The notes below the pieces were generated by a model. The model was given only the letters and a program-made list of their open reading frames with translations. It searched no databases and had not been told where the DNA came from. From Plakobranchus ocellatus (taxonomy: Eukaryota; Mollusca; Gastropoda; Plakobranchidae), in assembly GCA_019648995.1 (NCBI GenBank), contig BLXT01000290.1, positions 123,281 to 150,848 of the forward strand: a stretch of DNA of 27,568 nt, read 5' to 3'. The position numbers and the translations under genes were made by a program. This document shows, piece after piece, positions 26,101 through 27,568 of the stretch (within the stretch, counting starts at the first letter, position 1; the number at the start of each line of letters is the position of its first letter).

Positions 26101-27186
26101 TAGTATTTTCTACTTTACTATCTCTCTGTTTGAATGTACCATAAAGAATGTATTCTCTCTCTCTCACTCTAAAACATTCTTTTCTCATTTCCCTGTACAT
26201 CTACTTGTCACCTACCTATCCAACTTCTGGATCAATAAGGTATCGTTCCACAGGTTTGCCACTTGCTAATCAACTTGTTTAATTGTTGAAATAAAAATAA
26301 ACCATTTGAGGAAGCCAAAAAAATTTTTCTTTCAAAAGTTCTTTTAGCCAAATCTCACTCATTAGAACAAGTCCAAGACTTTCATTCAAACAGTCACCCA
26401 TCTAGCTGTCAATTTATCTATCTGCTATCTATCGATTGGGATCAAAATTTTTCATTGCTTGAAGAAAAACATCACCAGATAGGTAAGATCAACACAATTT
26501 ATCTATTTATGCATCCTACTGACCTGCTTTCTTACATATCTACCAACCTAATTATCTAGTTGTCTATATATCTATCTATCAACGCACCTTTAATTTTTCA
26601 TAAAAAAATCACCATACTGTCTAGCTATATTCAATGCATACACAGACACACAGAAAAACATACAGTGTACTCTCTTCCTCTCTTCTGGTAAATTCTGAAT
26701 CCTCTTTCCAGGTCTCCATTTCGATAAAGGATAATTCTGAAAGGAACATTAGAAGGATCTTCTTCTCCCTTGGGGCATTTATCCATGAGAATAACATCAT
26801 CATGAACTCGCACAGCTACAGCACAGTTGCATGCAGCTTTCTTGTTACAGGACACAAAGAAAGCATGAACCTGAAACAAATATCACATCACATTAATAAA
26901 TGGCCTTTTCATATTGCTTCATTTAAACTTTAATGTTTTAAAACTCCTCTAGTAATGGCGGTGGTTAGAATAAATAGTTTGCCTCCTCTTTGAGGCATAG
27001 ACCCTTCTAATAACGGTAAAATCAACGATTTGCAAAAAAAAAAAAAAAGAGAAAGAAAAACTAATATTTATAGCGATGATTTTTTTTTTATTATTGAGAA
27101 ATAAATAAAAATGTTTTCTTACTGCATATGGAAGTGTTGTGTGCTCATATAGTATGAATTCTCCTTCCAAGTAAATATCGTATGTC
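1708..27186 (-). CDS. VWDE-like multidomain extracellular protein, partial at both ends (29 exons joined)
   Basis: Twenty-nine minus-strand exons join in one open frame of 2180 residues, each flanked by AG and GT. Two rounds of the same architecture are visible: VWD, VWDE middle region, six-Cys EGF, IPT/TIG-like region, CVID-type Cys block and LamG-like domain. The rounds are linked by an Ig-like segment, and a Thr-rich glycosylation tail follows. The family call rests on motifs: GDPHITPYLG opening VWD-2, CxCAVAVRVxDDVI in both VWD domains, GLCG plus a D-rich stretch and an xxWRV ending, then the GxDIT block and the SGNGxC EGF. These match my knowledge of VWDE-type proteins of invertebrates and fish. 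Such proteins are secreted or pericellular; no enzymatic function is expected. The start codon, signal peptide and first VWD strand lie above 27568. The 3' end is unresolved. Domain calls are from reading, not a profile search. Confidence 0.9.
1718..2824 (-). repeat. 27-bp coding minisatellite (NATTEQPxx)n, about 41 units
   Basis: An uninterrupted in-frame array within exon 29. Each 27-bp unit encodes NATTEQP plus two variable residues (V, T, I, L, A). Thirty-nine consecutive units carry an N-x-T sequon at exactly nine-residue spacing; the last two units (TTTEQPTT and LTTDQSTI types) have lost it. The Thr/Pro content also suits mucin-type O-glycosylation. Variation is mostly at positions 6-9, where ESPVT, EQAVV and EQPTV alternate. 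This forms an 81-bp higher-order repeat between about 1961 and 2446. Confidence 0.95.
3560..3813 (-). CDS. Exon 28: LamG-like domain 2, N-terminal part
   Basis: Residues 1568-1652, 84 codons like exon 12. It contains FFLRVIYELNIVLSD, FNGRDQWLEMSNLD, LLNPENCAQGFSLSFDVK. I placed the donor at AAG|GTGAAG because it yields the most natural LamG strand spacing and a length equal to exon 12. A second phase-0 donor (TTT|GTAAAA, 12 or more bases downstream) would add several mostly basic residues and is possible. The intron is 267 nt. Confidence 0.8.
4456..4561 (-). CDS. Exon 27: CLVD-type Cys block 2
   Basis: Residues 1533-1567 plus one base. DVCLVDDQCYGSGFANLLG and RIC parallel exon 11, but the terminal W is replaced (NNSVFTVIE). 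Phase 0 entry and phase 1 exit are conserved. The donor is GTGAGT. The 642-nt intron after it (3814-4455) is A/T-rich with no recognised element. Confidence 0.88.
4886..5110 (-). CDS. Exon 26: second IPT/TIG-like region continued
   Basis: Residues 1458-1532, 75 codons, phase 0 on both sides. It runs ITNTTIEITSNSTYLEVSA, SSEQVICSLPEMG, LVVVSNVRNVS and FIAYDSVCYDCTIGGC. The IAYDSxCxxC end is typical of the family. Four or more N-x-S/T sites are present. The donor is GTAAGC. The intron that follows (4562-4885, 324 nt) includes an imperfect trinucleotide-rich stretch (AGC/AGT) at about 4640-4720. Confidence 0.9.
5486..5667 (-). CDS. Exon 25: end of EGF-2 and start of second IPT/TIG-like region
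   Basis: Residues 1397-1457. CICSPEYIGDDC completes EGF-2 (spacing C3C5C4C1C8C). TPPRVDLPVNGICDLRVSPC, then ITVTVVGEGFVDLPELVC follows, the counterpart of exon 9 and closer to the family consensus in which GxCD...PC...V.G..F is conserved. The acceptor is TATACAG and the donor GTACAT. The 375-nt intron after it has no recognised signal. Confidence 0.9.
6052..6294. repeat. (GTA)n/(GGT)n compound trinucleotide microsatellite
   Basis: A nearly pure GTA/TAG array of about 75 bp at 6052-6128, then an interrupted segment (AAT, GCA variants), then a (GGT)n run at about 6264-6292. It lies in intron 24. The long open frames across it (poly-Ser, poly-Val, poly-Leu) are repeat artefacts. Confidence 0.95.
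6396..6537. repeat. (GA)n purine tract, intron 24
   Basis: An interrupted GA/GAAA tract on the plus strand, hence (CU)n in the host transcript, beginning 148 nt after the exon 24 donor. Confidence 0.95.
6685..7018 (-). CDS. Exon 24: VWDE middle region and start of EGF-2 (equals exons 7+8 fused)
   Basis: Residues 1286-1396 plus one base. It starts LGNWPTPSGITEDEAISQC, continues through DFCAEDVRLSDSFNYT, and ends LYCPSNCSGNGQC. One exon covers what is two in the first round. The donor GTAAAG after CAGG was selected over downstream GTGTGT because it gives the correct six-Cys EGF with exon 25 and the same phase 1. The intron that follows (5668-6684, 1017 nt) contains (GA)n and (GTA)n tracts. Confidence 0.88.
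7849..7927. repeat. 40-bp tandem duplication in intron 23
   Basis: Two adjacent copies of a 40-bp unit beginning ATTCAAGGAxTCCAAATGAA, with several substitutions between them. Non-coding and older than the 166-bp duplication. Confidence 0.8.
8039..8154 (-). CDS. Exon 23: GKDIT segment
   Basis: Residues 1247-1285. It reads GKDITQQVIDSATTQ, NRC, GGVNFEYSLNYTDE and matches exon 6 in length, phase and order. The donor GTTGGT is a GTT variant and weak. The intron that follows (7019-8038, 1020 nt) is A/T-rich and includes a 40-nt tandem duplication near 7849-7927. Confidence 0.82.
8219..8342. repeat. (GA)n microsatellite, intron 22
   Basis: An almost pure GA run of about 80 bp followed by interrupted GA/GAAA. 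It fills about 40 percent of the 311-nt intron 22 and lies 65 nt before the exon 23 acceptor. Confidence 0.95.
8466..8635 (-). CDS. Exon 22: Cys-rich segment after VWD-2
   Basis: Residues 1190-1246 plus one base. VTEVERSIYSGVC, TWWCNCQEGGQVC and MLETFGC parallel exon 5. Phase 2 entry and phase 1 exit match that exon. There are two N-x-T sites (NAT, NNT). The donor is GTAATG. The 311-nt intron after it (8155-8465) is about 40 percent (CT)n in the sense direction. Confidence 0.86.
9401..9579 (-). CDS. Exon 21: VWD-2 C-terminus (equals exons 3+4 fused)
   Basis: Residues 1131-1189 plus two bases. It runs IIMPQGTRVNVVPGNKYLNL, FVRATETD, KVDGLCGPFDESDG and ends NRLWR. It equals exons 3 and 4 of the first round without the intron at the GLCG glycine, and is shorter (59 codons) in the acidic loop. 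The donor is GTAGGT. The intron that follows (8636-9400, 765 nt) is A/T-rich and empty as far as I can see. Confidence 0.9.
10240..10330. repeat. CAA-rich low-complexity patch, intron 20
   Basis: An A/C-only stretch made of CAA, CAACGA and ACAAAC variants ending in a CCCCCAAAAAACCC run. No coding meaning is seen. Confidence 0.75.
10713..10995 (-). CDS. Exon 20: VWD-2 core (equals exons 1+2 fused)
   Basis: Residues 1036-1130. It contains NNFLEGEFVVVTN, YEVRAFLRRC, CICAVAVRVQDDVIVVDRC and SIKAYLNGEMTENLNI. The whole span that is split by a 252-nt intron in the first round is here one exon. Phase 2 entry and phase 0 exit are the same as the outer boundaries of exons 1-2. The donor GTATTG is weak. 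The intron that follows (9580-10712, 1133 nt) holds a CAA-rich low-complexity patch and long T/A homopolymers. Confidence 0.9.
11365..11441 (-). CDS. Exon 19: start of VWD-2 (GDPHI motif)
   Basis: Residues 1011-1035 plus two bases. It reads VNVFDRDLSGEC, then TGDPHITPYLG, the canonical opening motif of a VWD domain (GDPHxxT/P). It shows that the exon needed before exon 1 should look alike and lies outside the window. Phase-2 exit inside Arg. The donor is GTATGT. The intron after it is 369 nt, A/T-rich, with no recognised signal. Confidence 0.92.
11781..12023 (-). CDS. Exon 18: pre-VWD-2 beta domain
   Basis: Residues 930-1010, 81 codons, phase 0. It contains LYCGATLTDLNWQTG, VKVWLAATPDGRSDGNKK and YLECSAS, matching the family signature just before VWD in which ATxDGxxDG is conserved. 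The acceptor is ATTGCAG and the donor GTGACT. The intron that follows (11442-11780, 339 nt) is T-rich and pyrimidine-rich on the plus strand around 11636-11675, with nothing else visible. Confidence 0.88.
12495..13450 (+). pseudogene. Degenerate Penelope-like element, reverse transcriptase fragment (intron 17)
   Basis: Plus-strand reading in shifting frames gives PLE reverse-transcriptase motifs in order: an LPKVHKEGNPGRPIISGNG-like block near 12655-12715, VEELPSYTQ (12745-12775), CTLDVGALYTN (about 12826-12860), GTAPSYENIFMG (about 13025-13060), the catalytic FRYKDDTFFI (about 13108-13140), HSTIKFT and IPILDI, then a CDPNHTRRNIP block and a CSTEDALKN end (13340-13420). Stops and at least two frameshifts make it non-functional. 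No GIY-YIG endonuclease follows. It is antisense to the host gene. Similar but unclear sequence extends back to about 12200. Confidence 0.85.
13611..13781 (-). CDS. Exon 17: pre-VWD linker
   Basis: Residues 873-929, 57 codons, phase 0 on both sides. Two beta-like strands (EKIAIFEGDD, KLSVTIISVLPP) lead to a Cys-Pro segment VFCPPPSGNATNGQC and VITISSYFAKAG. VWDE proteins have a similar Cys-containing stretch ahead of VWD. The donor GTGCAA is non-optimal. The intron after it is the longest (12024-13610, 1587 nt) and contains a Penelope-like element. Confidence 0.82.
14557..14649 (-). CDS. Exon 16: short Cys-rich segment
   Basis: Residues 842-872, 31 codons, phase 0 on both sides and therefore skippable without a frameshift. 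It contains IQCEVTGCVQGDC (three cysteines) and ends SEELLVEIK. It would close the Ig-like fold of exon 15. The acceptor ends in TCTAAG, an AG preceded by A rather than the preferred C or T, and the donor is GTAAAA. The intron that follows (13782-14556, 775 nt) is A/T-rich with one short uninterpretable ORF. Confidence 0.8.
14750..15065 (-). pseudogene. LINE ORF2 C-terminal fossil (intron 15)
   Basis: Minus-strand translation yields LLKLVRESCWHIFGHILRTN, then HANKSMKQYFTSF and a GKKVGTTQSTKN segment. These resemble the GHxLR ... PAxxAMxxYF ... GRPRTTLPT motif series at the end of some non-LTR retrotransposon ORF2 proteins. Stops and substitutions show decay. It has a different motif series and orientation from the copy in intron 14, so it is probably a different LINE family. 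It is sense to the host gene. Confidence 0.55.
15533..15768 (-). CDS. Exon 15: Ig-like segment between the two rounds
   Basis: Residues 763-841. The sequence runs EIELNIDDGT, INMTCNF, YEYTVTWFVDDDVVL and LGVLSYGSK. The C-x-F ... T-x-W pairing followed by the CEV of the next exon resembles an Ig-like fold; VWDE proteins carry a comparable TWxVxG segment N-terminal to VWD. The donor is GTAGAG. The intron that follows (14650-15532, 883 nt) holds a minus-strand LINE fossil. Confidence 0.85.
16065..16450 (+). pseudogene. LINE ORF2 C-terminal fossil (intron 14)
   Basis: Frame-shifting plus-strand translation gives KVLTNKNI, MDTKIRLIKHG, then KLEAVEMWFNREMMRVSWTE followed by KVK and a stop, then a GRPKG segment and RITFIESLKTW. 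This is the usual order at the C-terminus of non-LTR retrotransposon ORF2 (the EMW-x3-RM-x2-xSWT motif and the later GRP motif). It is interrupted by stops. The clade cannot be fixed by eye. It lies between exons 14 and 15, antisense to the gene. Confidence 0.72.
16489..16816. repeat. 166-bp tandem duplication spanning an exon 14 splice donor
   Basis: Copy A 16489-16650 and copy B 16655-16816 align at an offset of 166 with two mismatches that I can see in 162 bases, so the event is recent. Copy B includes the last 18 bases of exon 14 and its donor; copy A carries the same 18 bases and donor within the intron. Confidence 0.95.
16799..17005 (-). CDS. Exon 14: LamG-like domain 1, C-terminus
   Basis: Residues 694-762 plus one base. 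It starts GLTLRINDEVI and ends with strands SSFNVIYCNEDTVG, matching FGLSLYLDGEL and KLVLVCKEIDD in exon 29. The donor is GTAAGT, phase 1; an in-frame TGA lies six bases inside the intron after that hexamer begins. The last 18 bases and the donor lie within a 166-bp tandem duplication, so a second identical donor sits 166 nt downstream. The following intron (15769-16798) also carries a LINE fossil. Confidence 0.87.
17055..17286. repeat. (GA)n purine tract upstream of the exon 14 acceptor
   Basis: An interrupted GA/GAAA tract with a pure GA end at about 17229-17283. It starts 50 nt on the intron side of exon 14, so in the transcript it is a long (CU)n polypyrimidine stretch ahead of that acceptor. 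Confidence 0.95.
17798..17878. repeat. (GA)n microsatellite downstream of the exon 13 donor
   Basis: A near-pure GA run ending 39 nt from exon 13. With the tract at 17055-17286 it brackets intron 13. Confidence 0.95.
17917..18096 (-). CDS. Exon 13: LamG-like domain 1, middle
   Basis: Residues 634-693 plus one base. The sequence GMVILTSGADKPDGSGIAIW, then LYVRISTMTKEWTLTT, then FNIRFSW is a clear LamG-like core: the SG turn followed by alternating strands and an FSW strand. Exon 29 has the homologous ICTNGGDEPDFYGLAL, VSTTDKEWTVRT and FSIEISW. The donor GTAAAT is followed after 39 nt by a long (CT)n tract in the sense direction. The next intron (17006-17916, 911 nt) is bracketed by two such tracts. 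Confidence 0.88.
18665..18919 (-). CDS. Exon 12: LamG-like domain 1, N-terminal part
   Basis: Residues 549-633 plus one base. It contains a beta-rich stretch ending in NVEFSLEISEIMD, and an LNGTNEYVEL strand that matches FNGRDQWLEM in exon 28, the usual opening strands of a concanavalin A/LamG-like jelly roll. There are several N-x-S/T sites. The donor GTAATA is weak at +4 to +6. The 568-nt intron after it is A-rich with no recognised element. Confidence 0.83.
19294..19405 (-). CDS. Exon 11: CVID-type Cys block 1
   Basis: Residues 512-548 plus one base. It reads DVCVIDNICYEEGFVN, then LRC, and ends in a W. This aligns with DVCLVDDQCYGSGFAN of exon 27; this CxID-x2-CY-x2-G block is characteristic of the region after the IPT-like domain in VWDE proteins. 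The donor GTATGG is modest. Phase 1 exit, the same as exon 27. The 374-nt intron after it holds an A/T-rich stretch with no recognised signal. Confidence 0.85.
19826..20039. repeat. (GA)n compound purine tract, intron 10
   Basis: A GA-rich tract with several short internal near-repeats (units containing AAATAGAGG and AAAGAGAGG), then a pure GA run of about 58 bp. All purine on the plus strand apart from isolated T and C. Confidence 0.95.
20293..20514 (-). CDS. Exon 10: IPT/TIG-like region continued
   Basis: Residues 438-511, 74 codons, phase 0. It contains YVREEIVNCPRG, ISCSNDGTAYS and the Cys cluster LCETCDDTGC, paralleling SEQVICSLP, VSNVRN and VCYDCTIGGC in exon 26 (75 codons). The SNDG motif is typical of this family. 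The donor is GTAAAA. The intron that follows (19406-20292, 887 nt) contains a long interrupted (GA)n block. Confidence 0.87.
20941..21134 (-). CDS. Exon 9: end of EGF-1 and start of IPT/TIG-like region
   Basis: Residues 373-437. FCTCFDGFAGGDC completes the six-Cys EGF (spacing C3C5C5C1C8C, counted across exons 8-9). PPTLISLSGGLFCD, the C-x-ELTVYGFGFAQSSNLSC strand and the acidic end DEIE then suggest an IPT/TIG or Ig-like fold, as in VWDE proteins after the EGF. Exon 25 has the same layout. The IPT label is tentative. The 426-nt intron after it shows nothing notable. Confidence 0.87.
21617..21797 (-). CDS. Exon 8: VWDE middle region, second half, and start of EGF-1
   Basis: Residues 313-372 plus one base. 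After a helical-looking stretch (VVAVENIRLQC) and a D/E-rich linker it reads NLCPGACSGNGEC, the first three cysteines of an EGF-like domain. The phase-1 exit inside a Gly codon matches the exon 24/25 boundary. The donor is GTAGGT. The intron that follows (21135-21616, 482 nt) is A/T-rich with no recognised element. Confidence 0.87.
22302..22445 (-). CDS. Exon 7: VWDE middle region, first half
   Basis: Residues 265-312, 48 codons, phase 0 at both ends. It has four cysteines spread through GITLENATDEC, RGC and EFC. It corresponds to the first half of exon 24 (GITEDEAISQC, YGAC, DFCAEDV). The donor is GTGAGT. In the second round this exon and the next are a single uninterrupted exon. The intron after it (21798-22301, 504 nt) is A/T-rich with nothing recognised. 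Confidence 0.85.
23090..23199. repeat. (GA)n microsatellite, intron 6
   Basis: A GA run of about 56 bp with flanking GAAA and GGA variants. It lies 62 nt after the exon 6 donor in the sense direction. Confidence 0.95.
23261..23370 (-). CDS. Exon 6: GVDIT segment
   Basis: Residues 228-264. It begins GVDITQSLLDAS and ends FNATYIFR, matching GKDITQQVIDSA in exon 23, with the same entry phase (1) and exit phase (0). There is one NAT sequon. The donor GTGAGC is consensus. The following intron (22446-23260, 815 nt) contains a (CT)n tract in the sense direction starting 62 nt after the donor; the remainder is A/T-rich with no recognised element. Confidence 0.85.
23605..23801 (-). CDS. Exon 5: Cys-rich segment after VWD-1
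   Basis: Residues 163-227 plus one base. It starts VEREASIYNGYC and contains YCDCPYDNSRDSSCG and MLDVFQC, the Cys pattern seen after VWD in VWDE proteins. Exon 22 is the counterpart (VERSIYSGVC, WWCNC, NMLETFGC). A serine/alanine run and a run of four Asn make this copy longer than its partner (65 against 56 codons). The donor is GTAAGT, phase 1. The 234-nt intron 5 that follows is A/T-rich. Confidence 0.85.
25265..25373 (-). CDS. Exon 4: VWD-1 C-terminus, GLCG segment
   Basis: Residues 126-162. It opens with GLCGTYDGDDSND and ends EFSLTWR, a hallmark of VWDE-type VWD domains. The acceptor is TTTTCAG and the donor GTGGGT. The phase-2 boundary inside the terminal Arg codon is identical to the exon 21/22 boundary. 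The intron that follows is the second longest (1463 nt, 23802-25264). It is strongly A/T-rich with scattered short ORFs on both strands, and I see no recognisable gene or element in it. Confidence 0.88.
25827..25849 (-). other. G-quadruplex motif, intron 3 (sense strand)
   Basis: The plus strand shows C3-T-C7-A-C5-A-C5. The transcribed RNA would therefore carry four G-runs of 5, 5, 7 and 3 separated by single-base loops, a very stable parallel-quadruplex pattern. It lies 118 nt from the exon 3 donor. Confidence 0.85.
25968..26073 (-). CDS. Exon 3: VWD-1, third segment
   Basis: Residues 91-125 plus one base. It begins VYLPNGDIVYTRVQ and contains INVWVTAAGA, matching IIMPQGTRVNVV and LNLFVRATETD of exon 21. 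The donor is GTATGA. It ends in phase 1 in the middle of the Gly of the GLCG motif. Exon 21 has no intron here, so this boundary is specific to the first round. The next intron (25374-25967, 594 nt) holds a G-quadruplex motif and otherwise A-rich sequence. Confidence 0.88.
26664..26870 (-). CDS. Exon 2: VWD-1 core
   Basis: Residues 22-90, 69 codons, phase 0 at both ends. The core VWD sequence reads HAFFVSC, then CNCAVAVRVHDDVILMDKC, then an FRI..YRNGDLERGFRI strand. It aligns residue for residue with the C-terminal two-thirds of exon 20, including the exact position of the 3' splice boundary (TYT against KIQ). The donor GTATGT was chosen over an upstream GTACAC because only it keeps this alignment and phase. 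The next intron (590 nt, 26074-26663) holds imperfect TATC tetranucleotide runs and a short CT tract near 26155, and no coding signal. Confidence 0.88.
27123..27186 (-). CDS. Exon 1 of window: VWD-1, N-terminal part
   Basis: Residues 1-21 of the window product. It carries the LEGEFILYEH strand of a VWD domain, aligning with FLEGEFVVVTN of the second VWD. The exon begins with one base completing a codon, so the upstream intron is phase 2, the same phase as the exon 19/20 boundary in the second round. The acceptor reads TTTGCAG and the donor GTAAGA. The GDPHI exon that should precede it is not in the window. The 252-nt intron that follows contains only A/T-rich sequence. Confidence 0.82.
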
Positions 27187-27509
27187 CTGCAAATACACAA
27201 ATAAGATTACAGGTATTCAGACAACAATGAAAACTTTAAAAGAAATAAAAAGCCAAAAAACTGCTAAAATATCGTCATGCTCATTCAATAAAATATTTTT
27301 AATGCCTAACCCTGATGTGCCTGATGTGAGCAATGTCCAAAAAAACATGTTTTTCCCCACATTACTTTGAATTGGGTATATTCAATATTTACAAATTATT
27401 TGGTAACTGATAGGTAGAACACTTAGGGGTCAGAGCACATTGTCATATCAACTAAAATCAGCCAAAAAATGAGTTTGGCATTTATCGAATGAGGCATGAC
27501 CATATAAAT

Positions 27510-27568
<59 letters not shown>
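27187..27568. other. Intron sequence upstream of exon 1
   Basis: A/T-rich intron sequence between exon 1 and the window edge, ending in a (GA)n tract that runs off the window. No part resembles the expected GDPHI exon, which must lie beyond 27568. Confidence 0.7.
27511..27568. repeat. (GA)n microsatellite at window edge
   Basis: A pure GA run of 58 bp, truncated by the window end, 325 nt upstream of exon 1. Confidence 0.95.

Noticed and set aside
26380-26630. TATC tetranucleotide-like patch
   Set aside because: Too imperfect and interspersed to call a defined microsatellite.
26621-26933. Plus-strand 99-aa ORF and minus 60-aa ORF over exon 2
   Set aside because: Alternative-frame shadows of exon 2, which aligns with exon 20.

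Overview
This is eukaryotic, almost certainly invertebrate animal, nuclear DNA. It is AT-rich, has many short exons with consensus GT/AG splice sites, long (GA)n and (GTA)n microsatellites, and decayed LINE and Penelope-like retroelements. The protein family is an extracellular metazoan one. A mollusc or other lophotrochozoan fits best, but that is an inference from gene family and repeat content, not a proven assignment.

Nearly the whole window is one large gene on the minus strand (transcribed from 27186 toward 1708). I could join 29 exons in frame, giving 6542 coding nt or 2180 residues. The gene is incomplete at both ends: the first exon here enters in mid-domain, and the last ends at a strong GTAAGT donor. 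Residue numbers below refer to this joined window product. It is a secreted or extracellular multidomain protein of the VWDE type (von Willebrand factor D and EGF domain-containing). Order: VWD-1 and VWDE-specific middle region (exons 1-8), EGF-1 (exons 8-9), IPT/TIG-like region and CVID-x2-CY block (exons 9-11), LamG-like domain 1 (exons 12-14), Ig-like and pre-VWD linker (exons 15-18), then a second complete round: VWD-2 (19-21), middle region (22-24), EGF-2 (24-25), IPT-like and CLVD-x2-CY block (25-27), LamG-like domain 2 (28-29). It finishes in a long Thr-rich tail of about 41 nine-residue repeats of the type NATTEQPxx, nearly every one carrying an N-glycosylation sequon.

The two rounds are an internal duplication that preserved most intron positions and phases. 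The second copy lacks four introns present in the first, always by clean fusion of neighbouring exons. The LamG-1 terminal exon (exon 14) lies at the edge of a recent 166-bp tandem duplication that copied its splice donor into the following intron.

Introns hold a degenerate Penelope-like reverse transcriptase (intron 17, plus strand), two LINE ORF2 C-terminal fossils (intron 14 plus strand, intron 15 minus strand), seven long purine tracts all with GA on the plus strand, so (CU)n in the transcript, a (GTA)n/(GGT)n tract and a strong G-quadruplex motif. Positions 1-1707 contain no gene I can support. I see no tRNA, rRNA, CRISPR or prokaryotic features.
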